The notes beneath the pieces are model-generated. The model searched no databases, was not told the origin of the DNA, and was given only the letters and a program-made list of their open reading frames with translations. Below, in pieces: positions 6,393 through 8,409 of a DNA stretch of 8,409 nucleotides (the stretch's first letter is position 1; every line of letters begins with the position of its first letter). The translations under genes and the position numbers were made by a program. Source of the stretch: Frankiaceae bacterium. GTDB taxonomy: Bacteria > Actinomycetota > Actinomycetes > Mycobacteriales > SCTD01. The stretch spans positions 1 to 8,409 of the forward strand of contig CANKBT010000118.1 of NCBI GenBank assembly GCA_947479995.1. Direction: 5' to 3'.

Positions 6393-6408
6393 CGGGAGCG
6401 TGCTCCCG
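6393..6408 (-). terminator. Hairpin directly after the hbhA-like stop (first of two)
   Basis: CGGGAGC-GT-GCTCCCG is perfectly symmetric over 16 bp and forms a 6-bp stem with a CGTG tetraloop. It begins 9 bp past the TAG of the HbhA-like gene in the direction of transcription. There is no T-tract. Confidence 0.55.
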
Positions 6409-6417
6409 AGGGGGTGG

Positions 6418-6993
6418 CTAGCCGAGCTTGGCGGCGGCGTCCTCGACGGCCTTGCCGCCCGACTTGGCGGACTTCTTGGCGGCGGCGGCGGAGGCCTCGG
6501 CCTTCTTCACGGCCTCCTTGCCCTCGGCGATGGCGGCCTCGGTGGAGGGCTGGCGGCGGATCTGCGCGACGAGGCGCTCGCCGCGCTGCACGAGGGAGCT
6601 GTAGGTCTCCTGGGCCTCGGTGCGGGCCTTGGCGACGCGGCCCTGGACCTCGGTGCGGAGCGCCTCGGCCTTGGTGGTGACGGTGCCGCGGACCTCGGTG
6701 GCGCGGGCCTGGGCGGTCTCCGGCAGGGCCTTGACCTGGGCCGGCACGGCGGCGGTGCGCTCGCTGACCTTGGCCTGCAGCTCCTTGCCCTTGGCCTGCA
6801 CGTCCGCGGGGACGTCCTTGACCTGCTCGAGGGCGAGGTCGGCCACGCCGACGGCGGCGAAGGCCGGCTTGAGGACCTCGTCGCGCGAGACGGTCGGCAG
6901 GGTCGGGAGGTTCTTGACGGTGAAGCGGCCGGTGATCGTGCTGCCGGTCTTGTCGACGTCGACGTCGGCCTTGGGGGCGGTGGCGGTGGTCAT
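6418..6993 (-). CDS. hbhA: HbhA-like (heparin-binding hemagglutinin homologue) helical Lys/Ala-rich protein
   Basis: The protein is 191 residues from ATG 6993, preceded by a full AGGAGG (7001-7006) with a 7-nt spacer. After a charged N-terminus (about 1-30), LPTVSRDEVLKPAFAAVGVADLALEQV matches the start of the HbhA helical domain. Long Ala/Glu/Lys/Gln helices, likely coiled coil, cover about 45-150. The C-terminus is Lys/Ala-rich (KEAVKKAEASAAAAKKSAKSGG). In mycobacteria HbhA is a surface adhesin whose longer PAKKA-type tail binds heparan sulfate, and relatives coat lipid inclusions in Rhodococcus. Here the basic tail is short, diluted with Ser/Gly/Glu and lacks PAKKA repeats, and there is no signal peptide. 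An adhesin role is doubtful; a cytoplasmic or lipid-associated structural role is equally possible. Its ATG overlaps the XRE stop (ATGA), so the two are translationally coupled. Confidence 0.85.
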   Translation of the reverse strand: MTTATAPKADVDVDKTGSTITGRFTVKNLPTLPTVSRDEVLKPAFAAVGVADLALEQVKDVPADVQAKGKELQAKVSERTAAVPAQVKALPETAQARATEVRGTVTTKAEALRTEVQGRVAKARTEAQETYSSLVQRGERLVAQIRRQPSTEAAIAEGKEAVKKAEASAAAAKKSAKSGGKAVEDAAAKLG

Positions 6994-7454
6994 GCGAGGT
7001 CCTCCTGGGACGCGGTGCCGCCTGCGCTGGTCACAGGGGCGGGGGTGTGAGGGGTGGTCGGGCTCGACCCGTCCGCCGGAGCCGCCGCGGGTGCCAGGGC
7101 GGCGTTCTCCTTGCGGAAGGAGTCGTAGATCTCGAGCAGCACGTGCTTCTGCCGGTCGGTCAGGCCCTCGTCGGAGGAGATGACGTCGCGCACGACGCCC
7201 CCCTCCCGCTGCTCGAGGATCCCGGCCTGGACGTACAGGGCCTCCGCGGAGACCCGCAGCCCCTTGGCGATCTGCTGCAGGATCTCGGCGCTCGGCTTGC
7301 GCAGCCCCCGCTCGATCTGGCTGAGGTAGGGGTTGCTCACCCCCGCGAGGGAGGCGAGCTGGCGGAGCGAGATCTGGTTGGAGCGCCGCTGCTCACGGAT
7401 GTAGTCACCGAGGCGGTGTCCCGCGTCGGCGACCGTGTCCAGGGGCTCCTTCAT
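6990..7454 (-). CDS. XRE family helix-turn-helix regulator (Rv0474-like)
   Basis: The protein is 154 residues from ATG 7454. A TTG at 7493 is in frame but coincides with the -35 hexamer, so it is unlikely. An HTH_3/Cro-C1 domain covers about residues 18-72: LGDYIREQRRSNQISLRQLASLAGVS, then NPYLSQIERGLRKPS with the typical recognition helix, and ILQQIAKGLRVS. A short helical part follows (LTDRQKHVLLEIYDSFRKEN, about 95-115), then a disordered Pro/Thr/Ala tail. Sequence and position upstream of hbhA match mycobacterial Rv0474. The final codons also encode the AGGAGG of the HbhA-like gene, and the stop overlaps its start. The promoter holds an inverted repeat suited to autoregulation by a dimer. 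No ribosome site lies at a useful distance, fitting a very short leader. Confidence 0.92.
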   Translation of the reverse strand: MKEPLDTVADAGHRLGDYIREQRRSNQISLRQLASLAGVSNPYLSQIERGLRKPSAEILQQIAKGLRVSAEALYVQAGILEQREGGVVRDVISSDEGLTDRQKHVLLEIYDSFRKENAALAPAAAPADGSSPTTPHTPAPVTSAGGTASQEDLA

Positions 7455-7464
7455 GTCCCTGACG

Positions 7465-7493
7465 ACGCTAGAGCGCGGTGCTAGCAACTGCAA
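7465..7493 (-). promoter_or_regulatory. Sigma-70-type promoter of the XRE-hbhA operon
   Basis: Read on the minus strand, TTGCAG (7493-7488) and TAGCGT (7470-7465) are separated by exactly 17 bp. The -10 fits the actinobacterial TANNNT consensus and the -35 matches TTGaca at four of six positions. A start about 7 nt downstream would lie near 7457, only about 3 nt before the ATG at 7454, giving a leaderless or nearly leaderless mRNA. This agrees with the lack of a spaced Shine-Dalgarno there. Confidence 0.6.
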
Positions 7494-7509
7494 GCGGTAC
7501 GGCTAGCAC
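7478..7509. promoter_or_regulatory. Inverted repeat over the XRE promoter (candidate autoregulatory operator)
   Basis: GTGCTAGC (7478-7485) and GCTAGCAC (7502-7509) are perfect 8-bp inverted arms with a 16-bp spacer. Each arm contains the self-symmetric GCTAGC, and their centres are 22 bp apart, about two helical turns. One arm lies between the -35 and -10 and the other just upstream of the -35, so bound protein would straddle the promoter. CTAG is rare in such GC-rich DNA, which makes two symmetric copies notable. The binding protein is inferred to be the XRE product. Confidence 0.5.
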
Positions 7510-7571
7510 TGCGCGGTGAGGCTGCTCACACGGCAGGCCGACGTGCGGCGCGGGCAGGCACGAACGATGCT

Positions 7572-7587
7572 CGGGACGCCCGTCCCG
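7572..7587. repeat. Inverted repeat just upstream of a Shine-Dalgarno
   Basis: CGGGACG-CC-CGTCCCG is a perfect 7-bp inverted repeat ending 3 bp before GAGGAGG (7591-7597). It could be an operator or a leader hairpin affecting translation from GTG 7602. A second small one, GTGAG-N4-CTCAC, lies at 7516-7529. Neither has an assigned protein. Confidence 0.35.
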
Positions 7588-7601
7588 CTCGAGGAGGCGC
7601 C

Positions 7602-7691
7602 GTGCCCCCCTCCCCTGCCGTCGGTCCCCGGCACCCCGACGACCCGGACCCCGACGACGCGTACGCCGCCGGCGTGCCCGACAGCGCGTGA
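7602..7691 (+). other. 29-codon reading frame ending in TGA, in frame with the DUF6958-like gene (detached N-terminus or leader ORF)
   Basis: GTG 7602 has the strongest ribosome site on this strand here (GAGGAGG, 4 nt away) and opens an acidic, Pro-rich 29-codon frame containing HPDDPDPDDAYAAG. It closes at TGA 7689-7691. Third positions are G or C in 27 of 29 codons, consistent with coding. The same frame then continues without another stop to 8030, so this may be the first part of a longer gene cut by a nonsense change. The TGA also overlaps GTG 7688 as GTGA, the usual arrangement of two coupled genes, but that GTG opens an Arg-rich non-coding-looking frame unless one base is removed near 7693. 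It could thus be a coupled leader ORF. Confidence 0.4.
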
Positions 7692-7772
7692 GCCGCGGAC
7701 GAGCGCGCCCGCGCGCGCGGCCGGGTCGAGGTCTTCAACGCCACCCGCCCCGGCGGGCTGGACGGCTGGACC

Positions 7773-8030
7773 ATGGACCTGCAGCAGTACGAGCTGGTGC
7801 GCGACGCCCTGCTCGCGCACGTCCGCGAGCACGCCGGCGCCGACGGCACCGTGCTGCTCGAGGACGCGACCGCCGACGTGCAGGAGCGGTCCGGCGCGCA
7901 CCCCGCCTTCCCGGGCGGCCGCCTCACCAACGACGTCCGCTACGTCAAGGTCGACCTCGCGGCGCGCGGGCAGCTGCGCCGCGTGCCCGGCAGCAGCCCG
8001 CAGCGCCTGCGCCTGCCGCTCGGGGGCTAG
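7773..8030 (+). CDS. DUF6958-like small protein, start uncertain (gene probably interrupted upstream)
   Basis: The intact frame from ATG 7773 gives 85 residues ending at TAG 8028-8030. The pattern YELVRDALLAHV, then HPAFPGGRLTNDVRYVKVDLAARGQLRRVPGSSPQRLRL, resembles DUF6958 proteins: an N-terminal strand and helix, then FPGG, a W/V-rich helix with the VKVDLxARG motif and a final basic strand. Family function is unknown. ATG 7773 has no good ribosome site, and family-like sequence (RVEVFNATRPGG) continues in frame upstream to TGA 7689 without a standard start codon, so this ATG drops the first strand. The real start is probably GTG 7602 (with a nonsense TGA) or GTG 7688 (with a 1-nt frameshift), making this a possible pseudogene or sequencing error. 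Confidence 0.6.
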   Translation: MDLQQYELVRDALLAHVREHAGADGTVLLEDATADVQERSGAHPAFPGGRLTNDVRYVKVDLAARGQLRRVPGSSPQRLRLPLGG

Positions 8031-8033
8031 GCG

Positions 8034-8058
8034 CGGCGGCGGGCTCGCCCGCACGCCG
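8034..8058. terminator. Bidirectional hairpin between convergent genes
   Basis: CGGCG (8034-8038) pairs with CGCCG (8054-8058) and GCGGG (8039-8043) with CCCGC (8048-8052), with one bulged A (8053) and a CTCG loop. It fills the 28-bp gap between the convergent stop codons and suits termination from both sides. Confidence 0.55.
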
Positions 8059-8409
8059 TCAGGGGACGATGCGCTCCGCGCGGTAGCGGTCGACGAGGCG
8101 CAGCAGCGACCGCTCGGTGCTGACCCAGCCGGTGTAGCCGAGCAGGCGGCTGCGCGTCATGTCGGCGAAGACCTCCTGCTCGCGGCCCAGGTCGGCGTCG
8201 GTGTGCCACCACGAGGCGACCCGCGCGAGGTCGGGCTCGACGAGCCCGTGCTCGGCCACCAGCTCGGCCCACACGGCCTCGGCGCCGGCCATCTGCTGCG
8301 CGAGCGGCTGCACGGCGTCGCCCGGGCCCTGCGGCTCCACGCCGAGGTGGGCGGCCAGGCGCGGCCACAGGCGGCGCCAGCGGACGACGTCGCCGTCGAC
8401 GACGTTGAA
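8059..8409 (-). CDS. PRISE-like (progesterone 5-beta-reductase/iridoid synthase-like) SDR, C-terminal part (5' end outside window)
   Basis: The frame is open from the right edge to TGA 8061-8059, with 116 residues visible; an internal GTG at 8340 is not the start. FNVVDGDVVRWRRLWPRLAAHLGVE corresponds to the family's segment after the Rossmann core, where a conserved Asn and Trp-rich helix lead to an EP-rich linker. WAELVAEHGL, LARVASWWHTDADLG, EVFADMTRSRLLGYTG and a final LVDRYRAERIVP are the characteristic C-terminus. PRISE-type enzymes (SDR75E/SDR_a32) are NADPH-dependent reductases of activated C=C bonds in enones. The NADPH-binding motif and catalytic Tyr/Lys lie beyond the window. The bacterial substrate is unknown. 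It is convergent with the DUF6958-like gene. Confidence 0.88.
   Translation of the reverse strand, partial: FNVVDGDVVRWRRLWPRLAAHLGVEPQGPGDAVQPLAQQMAGAEAVWAELVAEHGLVEPDLARVASWWHTDADLGREQEVFADMTRSRLLGYTGWVSTERSLLRLVDRYRAERIVP

Noticed and set aside
5154..6420. Four consecutive genes using TAG stops in a GC-rich genome
   Set aside because: Numbers are too small; half of all genes here use TAG and half TGA, so nothing beyond chance can be claimed.
7502..8054. Minus-strand frame opposite the DUF6958-like gene
   Set aside because: Its composition is antisense-like and it covers the hairpins and the XRE upstream region; no domain is visible.
7688..8086. 132-codon plus-strand frame from GTG 7688
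   Set aside because: Extremely Arg/Ala/Pro-rich without any family pattern; the DUF6958-like sequence is in the neighbouring frame.
1..8409. Defence, phage, CRISPR, insertion-sequence or biosynthetic-cluster genes
   Set aside because: No integrase, transposase, nuclease, repeat array, polyketide/peptide synthase or toxin-antitoxin pattern is present; codon and base use are uniform.

Overview
This is a very GC-rich window (third codon positions are almost all G or C) with tightly packed genes, frequent GTG starts and hairpin terminators that lack U-tracts. It is chromosomal DNA of an actinobacterium. Two gene contexts narrow this down. There is an SsgA-like/SsgB-type protein, a family confined to morphologically complex actinobacteria. 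There is also an XRE regulator / HbhA-like protein / DUF2516 membrane protein cluster that matches the order of Rv0474-Rv0475-Rv0476 in mycobacteria. A sporulating or multicellular actinobacterium outside Mycobacterium (for example the Kineosporia/Geodermatophilus/Frankia side of the phylum) is my inference; the species cannot be named from this sequence.

Layout, left to right. (1) 1-297: the C-terminal end of a classical SDR oxidoreductase, convergent with a TetR regulator (307-912, minus). (2) 913-1027: a divergent control region with a TetR-type operator (964-983) overlapping a TTGACG -35 element. It drives a large MMPL/RND exporter (1028-3229, plus). TetR and exporter form a typical self-contained regulator/efflux pair. 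(3) 3230-3353: an unusually long near-perfect hairpin (3268-3327) between the convergent exporter and an atypical NAD(P)-binding SDR (3354-4244, minus). (4) That SDR is divergent, with only a 30-bp gap, from a class I SAM methyltransferase (4275-5072, plus). A second hairpin terminator separates the methyltransferase from the SsgB-like gene (5154-5579, minus). (5) 5772-6026: a small hypothetical protein, convergent with the DUF2516 gene. (6) 6033-7454, all minus: XRE regulator, HbhA-like protein (ATGA overlap, translationally coupled), two tandem hairpins, then DUF2516. The XRE promoter can be read (TTGCAG-17-TAGCGT), sits almost on top of the ATG, and carries an inverted repeat that may be an autoregulatory operator. 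(7) 7602-8030, plus: a small DUF6958-like gene whose reading frame appears broken or oddly started (in-frame TGA at 7689). (8) 8059-8409, minus: the C-terminal part of a PRISE/progesterone 5-beta-reductase-like SDR running off the right edge.

I see no RNA genes, insertion sequences, CRISPR arrays, phage genes or defence systems. This looks like ordinary core or near-core chromosome. The points most worth a second look are the long hairpin at 3268-3327, the interrupted DUF6958-like frame, and the CTAG-containing control sites around the XRE-hbhA promoter.
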